Source: Dyadobacter linearis
Lineage (GTDB): Bacteria; Bacteroidota; Bacteroidia; Cytophagales; Spirosomataceae
Assembly (NCBI RefSeq): GCF_907165045.1
Contig: NZ_CAJRAU010000010.1
Location: 1-64,000, forward strand
Length of the DNA stretch: 64,000 nucleotides
Direction of reading: 5' to 3'
Made by a program: the position numbers and the translations under genes. A model generated the notes under the pieces. It was given only the letters and a program-made list of their open reading frames with translations, did no database searches and was not told where the DNA came from. This document shows, piece after piece, positions 52,143 to 61,917 of this stretch. How positions within the stretch are numbered: the first letter of the stretch is position 1; each line of letters starts with the position of its first letter.

Positions 52143-53336
52143 TCAGCCGGGAAAAGAAATTTTGCCCATTGAAATGGAGGGAACCCCTTCTTTTTTACCA
52201 AAGTCTGATTGCATTCCAGCAACGGTTTCATTGGCCAAAACTGCAAATAAAACAGCCTCCTTCGCATCGCCGGATACGCCCAACTCATCGATCAGGCCAA
52301 CATCCTGATTTAGATTCTGGCTGATCGCCTGCATTAAAACGGGATTATGTGCGCCGCCTCCACTAGCGTAAATCCGGTATTCCTGTTCGCTTTCAATCGT
52401 TCTTAAAATTGCGTCTGAAATGGTATCCGCACTCAATTGCGTGAGTGTAGCGATCAGGTCAGTGTTTGAAAGCGAAGATAGTCCCGTTTTCTGAATTGCA
52501 GTTTCTACATATTCAAAATTGAAAACTTCCGGCCCGGTCGTTTTGGGAAATGGCAGACTGAAAAACGGGAGGAACTTCAATGCATTCAAAAGCAATTCAT
52601 TGACAGTACCACTCGCAGCGATCGCACCGTTTTCGTCAAAAGGTTTATTGAAAAGTTTTCGGGTGAAATAGTCAAGAAGCGTGTTCCCGGGGCCGGTGTC
52701 GGTGGTGAAAACTGCGGCGGCGTCCAAATGTCCGGGCAGGTAAGTGAAGTTGGCAATACCGCCCATATTCAGCAGAATGCGGTTTTCATCTTTTTTCGAA
52801 AACAAAAAATAATCTCCGTAAACGGCCAGCGGCGCGCCTTCGCCACCCGCAGCAATATGTTTTTGCCTGAAATCACTGATCGTTATAATGCCCGTTTCCA
52901 CAGCAATATGATCGCCGTCGCCGATTTGCAAAGTAGCATTCGGAAAGTCGGGTAGGTGGTGCTGTTTTTGGGGCGCGTGAAAAACGGTTTGTCCGTGGCT
53001 GGCAATCAAGTCAATATCCGAGGGGGCGATATTCCAGTTTGCCAGCGTTTCCTTGATCATTTTTCCATGCACCAGTCCGATGTAGGGATTCAGCAGGCAA
53101 AGTTGCTGAAAATCAATTTGCCGCTTCGCGAATATCGTTCTGATCTGGTCTCTGAACTGGTCTTCGTAAGGTATCGTCGTGAATTTTTCGAGGGTCAGCC
53201 CAGTTTCAGTGCCGCTTTTTTCAATATGACAGAGTGCAATATCAAGTCCGTCGAGCGACGTTCCGGACATTAGTCCGATAATGCGCCTGGATTCACCGTT
53301 CGCGATCTGATGCAGCCGCTCTATGTGTTTTTTCAT
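52143..53336 (-). CDS. anmK: Anhydro-N-acetylmuramic acid kinase
   Basis: Phosphorylates and opens 1,6-anhydro-MurNAc recovered from the cell wall, giving MurNAc-6-phosphate. The 397 aa protein opens with the ATP-binding motif IIGLMSGTSLDGLDIA (about 19-34) and has IASHGQTVFHAPQ, LNMGGIANFTYLP and FDENGAIAASGTV, typical of the family. It is somewhat longer than the E. coli enzyme (369 aa). It is separated from the upstream ricT gene by a terminator, so it probably has its own start of transcription. Confidence 0.93.
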   Translation of the reverse strand: MKKHIERLHQIANGESRRIIGLMSGTSLDGLDIALCHIEKSGTETGLTLEKFTTIPYEDQFRDQIRTIFAKRQIDFQQLCLLNPYIGLVHGKMIKETLANWNIAPSDIDLIASHGQTVFHAPQKQHHLPDFPNATLQIGDGDHIAVETGIITISDFRQKHIAAGGEGAPLAVYGDYFLFSKKDENRILLNMGGIANFTYLPGHLDAAAVFTTDTGPGNTLLDYFTRKLFNKPFDENGAIAASGTVNELLLNALKFLPFFSLPFPKTTGPEVFNFEYVETAIQKTGLSSLSNTDLIATLTQLSADTISDAILRTIESEQEYRIYASGGGAHNPVLMQAISQNLNQDVGLIDELGVSGDAKEAVLFAVLANETVAGMQSDFGKKEGVPSISMGKISFPG

Positions 53337-53346
53337 AGATATATCT

Positions 53347-53378
53347 AAAAAAAGAAGTCAAGCTGGCCACTTGACTTC
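53347..53378 (-). terminator. Intrinsic terminator after ricT
   Basis: Perfect 9 bp stem GAAGTCAAG (53354-53362) with CTTGACTTC (53370-53378) and a 7 nt loop. Reading the minus strand it is followed by TTTTTTT. It lies about 25 nt after the ricT stop and before anmK. Confidence 0.85.
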
Positions 53379-53403
53379 CTGTATTTTCATAAATCCGGTT
53401 CGC

Positions 53404-54618
53404 TTACTTACCTGCCGGCTGGTTTGGTGCCGCCGCAGCCTGAGGCTTGCCTTGCGCGTTCGGATTATTCTTGTTTTGTCCTGATCTGTTTTTCTTTTTC
53501 TTCTTTTTCTTCTTCTGCTCCTCGCTGTATTTTTTGTCAAGATTTTCAAGGTCGCTGTTTAATCTGCCAGCTCCTTTTTCAAGACTTTTTTCCGGCTCCG
53601 GCGTCAGGATTTCCAGTGACTCGGGAATGATATCCTTTTTGTTGAGATCAATGATCTGCAACACTTTGTCGATCGCCACCGGGTACCAGTTCGTGTCCTT
53701 ATCAAACCCAAACCACATGATCTTTTTGAAAATATCCGTTTTTTGAAGCGTGGCAACACCTTTTTTGGTTTTTAAAGGCGCGTCTACCGTTGGGATATCC
53801 CTTAATGCATCAATATAAGTTTCAAGCTCGTAGTTAAGGCAGCACTTCAATCTGCCGCATTGCCCTGAAAGTTTCGCAGGATTTAGCGACAAATTCTGGT
53901 AACGCGCTGCGGAAGTTGAAATATTCTTAAAATCAGTCAGCCAGGTAGAGCAGCAAAGTTCGCGGCCGCAGGAACCCAAACCACCGAGGCGGCTCGCTTC
54001 CTGACGCAGACTTATCTGTCGCATTTCAATCCTCACCTTGAATTCAGAAGCCAGACTTTTAATCAGCTCCCGAAAATCCACGCGCTCCTCCGAAGAATAA
54101 TAAAACGTCGTCTTCGTATTGTCAGACTGAAATTCTACATCGGACAACTTCATATTCAGCTTCATTTCCCGGATAATTTCGCGGGTACGATAAAGGGTCG
54201 GCATCTCGCGGGCCATAGCCTGCGTGTGCTTATCTAGATCCTTTTCCGATGCAACGCGATAAATCACATGCATATCATCGCTGAACACGACGTTTTTCCG
54301 TTTCATTTGCAACCGAACAAGTTCGCCCTGCAAAGAAACAGTTCCAATATGCTGGCCAGAGGCCATTTCGCAGACCACATAGTCGCCTGTGATAAATTCC
54401 AGCTGATTGATATTACGGAAATACTCTTTTCTTCCTCCCTTGAACTTCACCTCGACAACGTCAAAACGTTGTCCGGTAGGAACATCCATGTGGCTAAGCC
54501 AGTCAAAGACATTCATTTTGTTACATCCGCCGGTTCCGCAACCTCCTTTACTTCCACATCCGGATACCGCAGTACCGTCAGTACTGCATCCTCCTGATGA
54601 ACATGATCCGCATCCCAT
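53404..54618 (-). CDS. ricT: RicT-like PSP1-domain protein with cysteine-rich N-terminus
   Basis: PSP1-domain protein related to B. subtilis YaaT (RicT), where it helps control RNA processing. The 404 aa protein has the PSP1 domain in the central part (about 50-150), with RELCCSTWLTDFKNIS and LSGQCGRLKCCLNYELETY as the family's cysteine blocks further on. The first 34 residues hold eight cysteines in CGSC, GGC, GCG and GGC groups, which may bind iron-sulfur or metal. The C-terminal 60 residues are Lys-rich and Asn/Ala/Pro-rich and probably disordered. RicA and RicF homologues are not in the window. Confidence 0.82.
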   Translation of the reverse strand: MGCGSCSSGGCSTDGTAVSGCGSKGGCGTGGCNKMNVFDWLSHMDVPTGQRFDVVEVKFKGGRKEYFRNINQLEFITGDYVVCEMASGQHIGTVSLQGELVRLQMKRKNVVFSDDMHVIYRVASEKDLDKHTQAMAREMPTLYRTREIIREMKLNMKLSDVEFQSDNTKTTFYYSSEERVDFRELIKSLASEFKVRIEMRQISLRQEASRLGGLGSCGRELCCSTWLTDFKNISTSAARYQNLSLNPAKLSGQCGRLKCCLNYELETYIDALRDIPTVDAPLKTKKGVATLQKTDIFKKIMWFGFDKDTNWYPVAIDKVLQIIDLNKKDIIPESLEILTPEPEKSLEKGAGRLNSDLENLDKKYSEEQKKKKKKKKNRSGQNKNNPNAQGKPQAAAAPNQPAGK

Positions 54619-54633
54619 AATTACTCCTCCTCA

Positions 54634-55923
54634 TCAATCGTTATAACGTATTAAATCAACACCTATATCGTGACGGAAATATTTACCCTCATATTGCACG
54701 AGCTGAGCTGCGCGCTGCGATTTGTGTACCGCATTTTCGAGTGAATTGGCGAGGCCGGTGAAAGCCATAACCCGCCCTCCGTTTGTCACTATTTCGGTAT
54801 TTTCGTTAAAAGTAGTGCCAGCGTGGTATAAGAACACATCCTCTACTTTTTCACTTCCGGAAATCACCTTTCCTTTTTCATAATCACCAGGATAGCCGCC
54901 TGAGACAACTACTGTTGTCACTGCAACCTGTGGTGATATCTGTAGTTCAAAGTCATTCAGGGTACCCTTTGCAGTCGAGGCCATTAACATAGCCAGGTCC
55001 GACTGGATCCGCGGAATCACTACTTCCGTTTCAGGATCACCCATACGAACATTGTATTCGATCACGTAAGGTTCGCCTTTTATATTCATTAATCCAATGA
55101 AAATAAAACCGACATATTTAATGCCTTCGCTTTTTAGCCCATTAAGCGTCGGTTTGACCACTTTTTCATCAACTTTCCGGAGAAAATTAGCGTCGGCAAA
55201 TGTAACCGGCGATACTGCACCCATTCCGCCGGTATTCAGTCCGGTATCGTTTTCGCCAATGCGCTTATAGTCTTTGGCCTCTGGTAAAATTTTATAATGC
55301 TCTCCGTCGGTCAATACGAAAACGGAAAGTTCTATTCCTTTCAGAAACTGCTCAACAACAACTTTGTTACCGGCATCTCCGAATTTTTTATCTACAAGCA
55401 TTTCACGGAAAGCAGTTTCCGCTTCAGCATATTTTTCTGCGATGATCACGCCTTTTCCAGCCGCCAGTCCATCCGCTTTCAACACGATCGGAAGTGGATG
55501 TGCTTCCAGGTATTCCAGTCCTATTTCAAGTGTCTCCGCAGTAAAGGTTTTGGAAGAAGCGGTCGGAATCCCGTATTTTTGCATAAATGCTTTGGAGAAA
55601 TCCTTGCTTCCTTCCAGCTGCGCGCCAGCCTTGTTCGGACCGATGATCTTTACGTGTGAAAGATTCGCGTTCGCTTCAAAATAATCAACAATACCATTAA
55701 CAAGCGGCTCTTCCGGCCCCACAATCACAAGCTCGACCTTATGAGCCAGTACTGCATCCGCAATTGCATCGAAATCATTGTAAGAAATAGAGAGGTTCGT
55801 TGCTACACCTGCTGTACCAGCGTTTCCGGGGGCTACAAACAGGCTGTCACAAAGAGGGCTTTGGGAAATTTTCCAGGCAAAAGCATGTTCTCTCCCGCCG
55901 GATCCCAATATCAGTATATTCAT
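54634..55923 (-). CDS. purD: Phosphoribosylamine-glycine ligase
   Basis: ATP-grasp enzyme of purine synthesis that joins glycine to phosphoribosylamine. The 429 aa protein has typical length. It starts with ILGSGGREHAFAWKI, and further shows GPNKAGAQLEGSKDFSKAFM, ATP-binding VLKADGLAAGKGVIIA and GEPYVIEYNVRMGDPETEVV. It lies between ricT (16 nt downstream) and recQ (about 53 nt upstream) on the same strand, so the three may be co-transcribed. Nothing unusual seen. Confidence 0.96.
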   Translation of the reverse strand: MNILILGSGGREHAFAWKISQSPLCDSLFVAPGNAGTAGVATNLSISYNDFDAIADAVLAHKVELVIVGPEEPLVNGIVDYFEANANLSHVKIIGPNKAGAQLEGSKDFSKAFMQKYGIPTASSKTFTAETLEIGLEYLEAHPLPIVLKADGLAAGKGVIIAEKYAEAETAFREMLVDKKFGDAGNKVVVEQFLKGIELSVFVLTDGEHYKILPEAKDYKRIGENDTGLNTGGMGAVSPVTFADANFLRKVDEKVVKPTLNGLKSEGIKYVGFIFIGLMNIKGEPYVIEYNVRMGDPETEVVIPRIQSDLAMLMASTAKGTLNDFELQISPQVAVTTVVVSGGYPGDYEKGKVISGSEKVEDVFLYHAGTTFNENTEIVTNGGRVMAFTGLANSLENAVHKSQRAAQLVQYEGKYFRHDIGVDLIRYND

Positions 55924-55976
55924 AAGCTGTTTTAAAAATTCACTTGGTGGTTGGTGCGTATTAAATTGTGTAGCAA

Positions 55977-58187
55977 CTAGTTAGCTAGTTCAGACAGAAA
56001 TTTAATGCGCATCAACCTTAATTCTTCCTCACTGATTTCGTCGTTGGAAAATTCGTCGAGTGCCACGGCGATATTATCAGTTTCGGCGGTCATAAAATAA
56101 TCGTATATATCCTGTTGCCTTTCGCGGTCGATCACCTGGTTAATATAATAATCCAGGTTCAGCTTTGTGCCCGAATAGCAAATATGTTCAACTTCTTCAA
56201 TTACATCGGCCAGTTCCAGGTCTTTCACCTCTGCAATCTCGTCCAGACTTACTTTCCGGTCAACCTGCTGAATAATGAAAATCTTGATCTTAGACTTGTT
56301 AACCGTCGATTTGATAACAACATCTTTCGCAGTTTCGATCTCGTTTTCTTCTACATACCTGGTAATGAGGTCAATAAATTGCCGACCAAACTTCTGCACT
56401 TTCCCCATCCCGACGCCATTGATCTGCGCCATTTCCTGCTGGGTAGTAGGGTAGGTAGTCGCCATTTCTTCCAGCGACGGATCCTGGAAAATCACGTAAG
56501 GCGGCAAATTCTTCTCTTTCGCTACCTTCTTGCGAAGTGCTTTCAGCATTCCCAAAAGCGCCTCATCGTAAGCGTGGGCGCTTCCAGTCGCGGCTGCTTC
56601 CTTGTCGTCGTCCTCCGGTTTTACTTCCTCTTCTTCGAAATTGTGATCTTTATGCAGGGTAACCTGGTAAGGATCACTCAGATAGTTGGCGCCTTTGGTA
56701 CTTAATCTGATTACGCCGTAATTCTCAACATCTTTTTCCAGATAATTAAAAATTACAAGCTGACGGATCGTAGAAATCCAGTATTCACGCGATTCATTCA
56801 ACTCGAGACCTTTCCCGTAAACTTCCAGCTTATCGTGTTCGTAGCTTTTTACATACTGATTTTCAGTTGCTGTCAAAAGATCTGCAATGTGCTCGCAATC
56901 AAAGCGCTGCTCTGTCAATGCAACTGCTTTCAACACTAAAACCACATCTTCCTGAACTTTTGATTTTTCAGTTGATTTGATACAGTTGTCACAAAAACCG
57001 CAGTCTTTGTCAAGATATTCTCCAAAGTAGCTCAGCAACTGCCTTCTCCGGCAAACGCCCAAAGTGGAATAAGCGACCATTTCATTCAGCAAGTGGCGCG
57101 CATTGTCTCTCTCGGTAACCGTTTTGTCTTTGTTAAATTTTTCTAGTTTCTGAATATCATCATAGCTATAAAACATCAGGCAATTACCTTCCAAACCGTC
57201 ACGCCCGGCTCGGCCAGTTTCCTGGTAATAGCCTTCCAGCGACTTGGGGACGTCATAATGTATTACAAAACGCACATCCGGCTTGTCAATACCCATTCCA
57301 AATGCGATAGTTGCCACGATCACGTCGGCTTCCTCGTTCAGGAATGCATCCTGGTTCGACATTCTGGTATTGCTGTCGAGCCCGGCATGATACGGTAATG
57401 CACGTACGTCATTGACATTAAGTAGCTCAGCGACCTCTTCCACCGTTTTCCGGCTAAGGCAATATACAATTCCCGACTTACCCTTATTATTGCGGATATA
57501 GCGGATCAGCTGCTTTTTTACATCCTTTTTCGGACGGATTTCGTAGTAGAGGTTTTTTCTGTTGAATGAAGATTTAAAGGTTTCCGCTTCTTCCATTTGC
57601 AGGTTTTTGCGAATATCCTGCTGCACTTTTGGCGTAGCAGTCGCAGTTAATGCAATAATCGGAAGCTGGCCGATATTTTCAATAATTCCGTAAATGCGGC
57701 GGTATTCAGGCCGGAAATCGTGGCCCCATTCAGAGATACAATGTGCCTCATCAATGGCTACAAAGGATATTTTGACTCTTTTCAGGAAGTCCAGGTTATC
57801 TTCCTTCGTAAGCGATTCCGGCGCGATATAAAGCAATTTCAGGCTTCCGTCCAGCGCGTCAGATTTAACGCGTGTCATTTCGGCCTTGGTCAATGTGGAA
57901 TTTAAAAACTGAGCATTGATACCAAAAGCGGTCAACTGGTCGACCTGATTTTTCATCAATGCAATAAGGGGTGAAATAACGATCGTCAGCCCGTCGCTGA
58001 CCAGTGCTGGCAGTTGATAGCAAAGCGATTTACCAGCCCCGGTAGGCATGATTACAAATGTATTTTTTCCCAGAAGTATGTTTTGAATAATAACTTCTTG
58101 GTCACCCCGGAACTGACTATATCCAAATATTTCTTTGAGTTTTTCTTTTAACGTGTCTAGTACGACATGATCAACCTGCTTTACCAT
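55977..58187 (-). CDS. recQ: ATP-dependent DNA helicase RecQ
   Basis: 3'-5' DNA helicase acting in recombination and repair. The 736 aa protein is complete. Motifs in order: Walker A FVIMPTGAGKSLCYQLP (about 46-62), DEAH box IDEAHCISEWGHDFRPEY (about 138), TATATPKVQQDI, the RQC zinc site with CGFCDNC, an HRDC domain (about 525-600) and an extra C-terminal helix-turn-helix segment (about 620-690). It starts on the minus strand, 94 nt from the likely start of the divergent kdsD gene. Confidence 0.96.
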   Translation of the reverse strand: MVKQVDHVVLDTLKEKLKEIFGYSQFRGDQEVIIQNILLGKNTFVIMPTGAGKSLCYQLPALVSDGLTIVISPLIALMKNQVDQLTAFGINAQFLNSTLTKAEMTRVKSDALDGSLKLLYIAPESLTKEDNLDFLKRVKISFVAIDEAHCISEWGHDFRPEYRRIYGIIENIGQLPIIALTATATPKVQQDIRKNLQMEEAETFKSSFNRKNLYYEIRPKKDVKKQLIRYIRNNKGKSGIVYCLSRKTVEEVAELLNVNDVRALPYHAGLDSNTRMSNQDAFLNEEADVIVATIAFGMGIDKPDVRFVIHYDVPKSLEGYYQETGRAGRDGLEGNCLMFYSYDDIQKLEKFNKDKTVTERDNARHLLNEMVAYSTLGVCRRRQLLSYFGEYLDKDCGFCDNCIKSTEKSKVQEDVVLVLKAVALTEQRFDCEHIADLLTATENQYVKSYEHDKLEVYGKGLELNESREYWISTIRQLVIFNYLEKDVENYGVIRLSTKGANYLSDPYQVTLHKDHNFEEEEVKPEDDDKEAAATGSAHAYDEALLGMLKALRKKVAKEKNLPPYVIFQDPSLEEMATTYPTTQQEMAQINGVGMGKVQKFGRQFIDLITRYVEENEIETAKDVVIKSTVNKSKIKIFIIQQVDRKVSLDEIAEVKDLELADVIEEVEHICYSGTKLNLDYYINQVIDRERQQDIYDYFMTAETDNIAVALDEFSNDEISEEELRLMRIKFLSELAN

Positions 58188-58221
58188 ACTCTGTTAACAA
58201 AATGGTTATTCCAAACTTCTA

Positions 58222-58229
58222 TATCTTTG
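58222..58229 (+). promoter_or_regulatory. Candidate -7 box of kdsD
   Basis: TATCTTTG matches TAnnTTTG and lies 52 nt before the proposed TTG start of kdsD. No TTG was found at the ideal distance upstream. Confidence 0.35.
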
Positions 58230-58280
58230 TTTTTTGATTTGAATATCCACAATTGTATCCTTTTAAACTGTGTTTCAGAT

Positions 58281-59255
58281 TTGAAATTAATAAAAAATAT
58301 CCAGTCAATAGCAAAAGAAGTAATACGGCAGGAGGCAGAAGCTTTGCATACAATTATTGAACTGATTGATGATGAATTTGAAAACTGCGTATATACTATT
58401 TTAAATTCGGGAGGCCGGGTTGTGATTTCGGGAATAGGCAAAAGCGCGATCGTAGGGCAGAAAATCGTAGCTACCTTAAACTCAACCGGAACGCCCGCAT
58501 TGTTCATGCACGCAGGCGATGCTATTCATGGTGACCTTGGAATGATCCAGGATAATGATGTGGTATTGGTGATCTCAAAAAGCGGCGATACGCCGGAGAT
58601 CAAAGTTTTGGTTCCGCTGCTGAAAAGAACCGGTGTGAAAATGATCGCGATGGTCAGTAACAGGGATTCTTATCTGGCAAAAAACAGCGACTTTATCCTG
58701 CACGCATACGCGCCCAGAGAAGCCGATCCGCTAAACCTGGCGCCAACTACCAGTACGTCCGTTACGATGGCGCTGGGCGACGCTTTGGCTATTTGTTTGC
58801 TGGAAGCGCGAGGGTTTACGCACGACGATTTTGCCAAATATCACCCGGGCGGGGCCCTTGGAAAAAGGCTTTATCTGAAAGTCTGCGACCTATACCCGCA
58901 TAATGCACTGCCAAGCGTAACAGAAAGTGCTACATTACAGCAGGTTATCCTCGAAATGACTTCAAAAAGGCTGGGGGCAACCGCAGTAATAAAAGGGGAA
59001 AATCAAATGGCGGGCATTATAACCGACGGAGATTTACGCCGGATGCTGAAAGAACACGAAGGCGAAAGCTTGCTGAATTTGAAAGCCAGCGACATTATGA
59101 CGATCGCGCCGGTCACGGTTTCACCCGATGAATATGCGGTGAATGCGTTGGAGATCATGCAGTCGAAGAGTATTACCCAGCTAATTGTCGTTGAAAACAA
59201 CCAGGTACTGGGCTTCGTCCACCTGCATGATCTGTTACGCGAAGGATTGGTGTAA
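58281..59255 (+). CDS. kdsD: Arabinose-5-phosphate isomerase (KpsF/GutQ family)
   Basis: Converts ribulose-5-phosphate to arabinose-5-phosphate, the first step towards Kdo for lipopolysaccharide. I start it at the TTG at 58281 (324 aa), giving MKLIKNIQSIAKEV. The longer frame reaches into recQ and has no conserved sequence. The SIS domain (about 45-180) holds VVISGIGKSAIVGQKI, SKSGDTPEI and PTTSTSVTMALGDALAI, followed by GGALGKRL. Two CBS domains (about 205-324) complete the protein. It is divergent from recQ. Confidence 0.9.
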   Translation: MKLIKNIQSIAKEVIRQEAEALHTIIELIDDEFENCVYTILNSGGRVVISGIGKSAIVGQKIVATLNSTGTPALFMHAGDAIHGDLGMIQDNDVVLVISKSGDTPEIKVLVPLLKRTGVKMIAMVSNRDSYLAKNSDFILHAYAPREADPLNLAPTTSTSVTMALGDALAICLLEARGFTHDDFAKYHPGGALGKRLYLKVCDLYPHNALPSVTESATLQQVILEMTSKRLGATAVIKGENQMAGIITDGDLRRMLKEHEGESLLNLKASDIMTIAPVTVSPDEYAVNALEIMQSKSITQLIVVENNQVLGFVHLHDLLREGLV

Positions 59256-59300
59256 TTTGGTACCCTGAGCGCACGGGCTAAGTGCCGATTGCCGAAGGGA

Positions 59301-59777
59301 TTATCTGAATCTTTTGGATTGCTGCACGGTGCGTTCGTCTTTCCGAATAAAACGGTTGGCGAAAACGTTTGCAAGCATTGCCCCTACCAGTCCGTAAAAG
59401 CCCATATCGTATTTGCCGGGAAGCTCCGGATCAAATAATTTGGCAGCTTTATAGAATGTGAAATAGATCACCAATCCCATCAAAATCGTCATTACAATCG
59501 AATTGACGGCACATAGTGCCGATTGCAGAACTCTGTTCCGGTACTGGAAAATGGCGTAAGCAGAAATACCGGCCACAAGAATTGCCAGTGCGATCAAATA
59601 ATAAACGGGCTGGATATTGGATTGCACGGGCGTAACCTGGTGCGTCAGTTTTGTTGCGGTGAGCAACGCGTTCTGATCTCCCGAGAGTGATACTTTATTC
59701 CAAATCGGGAAAGCAAGGAACATGCCCATTCCGATCACTGCAATAGCTAGAAAAACAGTTTGTACTCTTTGTAACAT
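59301..59777 (-). CDS. DUF4293 membrane protein
   Basis: Small membrane protein of a Bacteroidota-specific family. It has 158 aa with four predicted membrane segments (about 5-23, 58-78, 85-107 and 127-142), the N-terminal pattern MLQRVQTVFLAIAVIGM, and a positively charged C-terminus (NRFIRKDERTVQQSKRF). The function is unknown. It lies downstream of rimO on the same strand, after a gap of about 70 nt. Confidence 0.85.
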   Translation of the reverse strand: MLQRVQTVFLAIAVIGMGMFLAFPIWNKVSLSGDQNALLTATKLTHQVTPVQSNIQPVYYLIALAILVAGISAYAIFQYRNRVLQSALCAVNSIVMTILMGLVIYFTFYKAAKLFDPELPGKYDMGFYGLVGAMLANVFANRFIRKDERTVQQSKRFR

Positions 59778-59846
59778 TTCTTTTAAATATTATTATTCAA
59801 AATTTTGAAAGGCAAATTTAGCAAGACTAACCCAGCGGCGAAAATA

Positions 59847-61157
59847 TCAGGAGACAACTTCACCGTAGAGGTCAAATTCTTCTGCATTATTAATCTTAAC
59901 GTTCGCAAAATCGCCTAACCTAACATATTGACTAGCTGGAACAAGTACTTCATTATCTACTTCCGGCGAATCGAATTCAGTCCTTCCGATAAAATGGCCT
60001 CCTTCTTTGCGATCGAATAAAACTTTGTAGGTATTCCCGATTTTCTGCTGGTTCAATTCGTAGGAAATTCCCTGCTGCAATTCCATGATCGCGTCGGCGC
60101 GTTCCTGTTTGATTTCGGCAGGCACATTATCTTCCAAAGTATACGAATGTGTATTGTCTTCGTGAGAATATTGAAATGCGCCCAAACGGTCGAAACGCAG
60201 TTTTTCTACAAAATCGTAAGTTTCATCAAAAAGTGCTTCGGTTTCGCCCGGGTGCCCTACGATCAATGTTGTGCGCAATGTGATGCCTGGTACCTTTTCG
60301 CGGATACTGTAAATGAGAGATTCCGTTTTTTCACGCGTAATACCTCTGCGCATTGATTTCAAAATCTCGGTAGAACCCGTTTGAAGCGGCATATCAAGGT
60401 ATTTGCAAACATTACTGCGCTCATTCATAATGTCCAGGATATCCATCGGGAAACCGGCAGGATAAGCATATTGCAGCCTGATCCACTCAATTCCTTCTAT
60501 GTCGGAAAGTTGGGCGATCAGGTCTGAGAGGTTTCTTTTTTTGTAAATATCAAGACCGTAGTAAGTCAAATCCTGCGCAATGAGGATCAGCTCTTTGGTA
60601 CCTCGTTTCGCAAGTGATTTGGCCTCTTTTATCAACTCGTCTATCGGGCGGGAAATGTGGCCTCCGCGCATGATGGGGATCGCGCAAAAACTGCACGGCC
60701 GATCACAGCCTTCGGCAATTTTCAGGTAAGCGTAATGTGTTGGAGTTGTTAATAAACGTTCGCCTACGAGCTCGTGTTTGTAATCTGCTTTGAGCGTTTT
60801 CAGCAATCTTGGCAATTCGTTGGTGCCAAACCAGGCGTCGACGGTCGGGATCTCTATTGAAAGCTCATCTTTGTAACGGTGTGACAAACAGCCGGTAACA
60901 TAAACTTTATCCACCATTCCAGCTGCTTTTGCGTCGGCATAGCGTAGAATGGTATTGATCGATTCTTCTTTGGCATTATCAATAAACCCGCAGGTGTTGA
61001 TCACCACAATCTGAGAATCATCTCTTTTAGACTCGTGAGCTACTGCAAAACCGTTACCCTTCAACTGAGTATACAATACTTCCGAGTCCACCACATTCTT
61101 GGAGCAGCCCAGCGTGACGATATTGACTTTGTTTTTTACTATTCCTTTGGTTTTCAT
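59847..61157 (-). CDS. rimO: Ribosomal protein S12 methylthiotransferase
   Basis: Radical SAM enzyme that methylthiolates an aspartate of ribosomal protein S12. It has 436 aa, the usual length. An N-terminal UPF0004 domain binds one Fe-S cluster (cysteines in LGCSKNVVDSE, NTCGFIDNAKEE and GCLSHRY). The radical SAM cluster motif EGCDRPCSFCAIP lies near residue 149, then the TRAM domain at the end (about 370-436). Neighbours are the 208 aa membrane protein and ftsY on the same strand. Confidence 0.95.
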   Translation of the reverse strand: MKTKGIVKNKVNIVTLGCSKNVVDSEVLYTQLKGNGFAVAHESKRDDSQIVVINTCGFIDNAKEESINTILRYADAKAAGMVDKVYVTGCLSHRYKDELSIEIPTVDAWFGTNELPRLLKTLKADYKHELVGERLLTTPTHYAYLKIAEGCDRPCSFCAIPIMRGGHISRPIDELIKEAKSLAKRGTKELILIAQDLTYYGLDIYKKRNLSDLIAQLSDIEGIEWIRLQYAYPAGFPMDILDIMNERSNVCKYLDMPLQTGSTEILKSMRRGITREKTESLIYSIREKVPGITLRTTLIVGHPGETEALFDETYDFVEKLRFDRLGAFQYSHEDNTHSYTLEDNVPAEIKQERADAIMELQQGISYELNQQKIGNTYKVLFDRKEGGHFIGRTEFDSPEVDNEVLVPASQYVRLGDFANVKINNAEEFDLYGEVVS

Positions 61158-61290
61158 TGGGATTAGCTATCAGCGGTTGGCTTTCAGCTATTTGAATTAA
61201 AAAATTTGCAATGCCTTTGGTAGCAAGTAATTGATTGTGAACTGAGAATCGGGGCGCAAAGTTCGGAAAAAAATAATCAGAATCATCATT

Positions 61291-61917
61291 TTAAGGCATT
61301 AGCGGAAAACGTCGCTTGTGATGTATGGGCGTAATTTTCTTAAAATATTCAAAAATTGCCGCCACACCTTTCGCTTGTCCTGAAAGGTAAAACACCTCAC
61401 CGCTGGTCAGTATGAACTTGAAATATTGGACTATGTACCTCGATGTGTGATTACTGTACACGTCCACGGATGCAATGGTATCTTCCCGTAAAACGAATTC
61501 ATTTCCATCCTTTTCCACCCACACTGTTTTTGACTCAGGATCGAATGTCAGTACCAGATTTTTCGAATGTTTCCAGTGATTTATGTGTAGAATGTGTATC
61601 CAGCCGGCCAGGAAAAGGAGCATTACGACTATGATTGCAAACATTAGATAACTCCTCCAATCGCCGTCAGATGGATATACATTCAGGTTGAAAAGAATTG
61701 TCGTGAAAATACCTGCCATAAATGTAAAAATGTAGGCCATGGAATTTTCAAATGTCACAAAAAAGCTGACGACAGTCGTTTTATAAACGCGGGGCTCCTT
61801 GAGAACACCGTAGATTTCGTTGTTGTGTTTCGTCAGCCGAAATACAATTATAAAGAGTGGAGCTGTGGTACCGCCCAACGCTATTATAACAACAATAAAT
61901 GTTTCCCAATTAGTCAA
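61291..61917 (-). CDS. Membrane protein of unknown function, coupled to ftsY
   Basis: A 208 aa protein with four probable membrane segments in its first 115 residues (TFIVVIIALGGTTAPLFIIV, SMAYIFTFMAGIFTTILF, YLMFAIIVVMLLFLAGW) and a soluble C-terminal part with strands similar to a PH-like domain (LVLTFDPESKTVWVEKDG). Its start is a TTG immediately after the ftsY stop codon (TGATTG), so it is probably translated by coupling. The family is not recognised. It may be a lineage-specific insertion between ftsY and rimO. Confidence 0.65.
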   Translation of the reverse strand: MTNWETFIVVIIALGGTTAPLFIIVFRLTKHNNEIYGVLKEPRVYKTTVVSFFVTFENSMAYIFTFMAGIFTTILFNLNVYPSDGDWRSYLMFAIIVVMLLFLAGWIHILHINHWKHSKNLVLTFDPESKTVWVEKDGNEFVLREDTIASVDVYSNHTSRYIVQYFKFILTSGEVFYLSGQAKGVAAIFEYFKKITPIHHKRRFPLMP

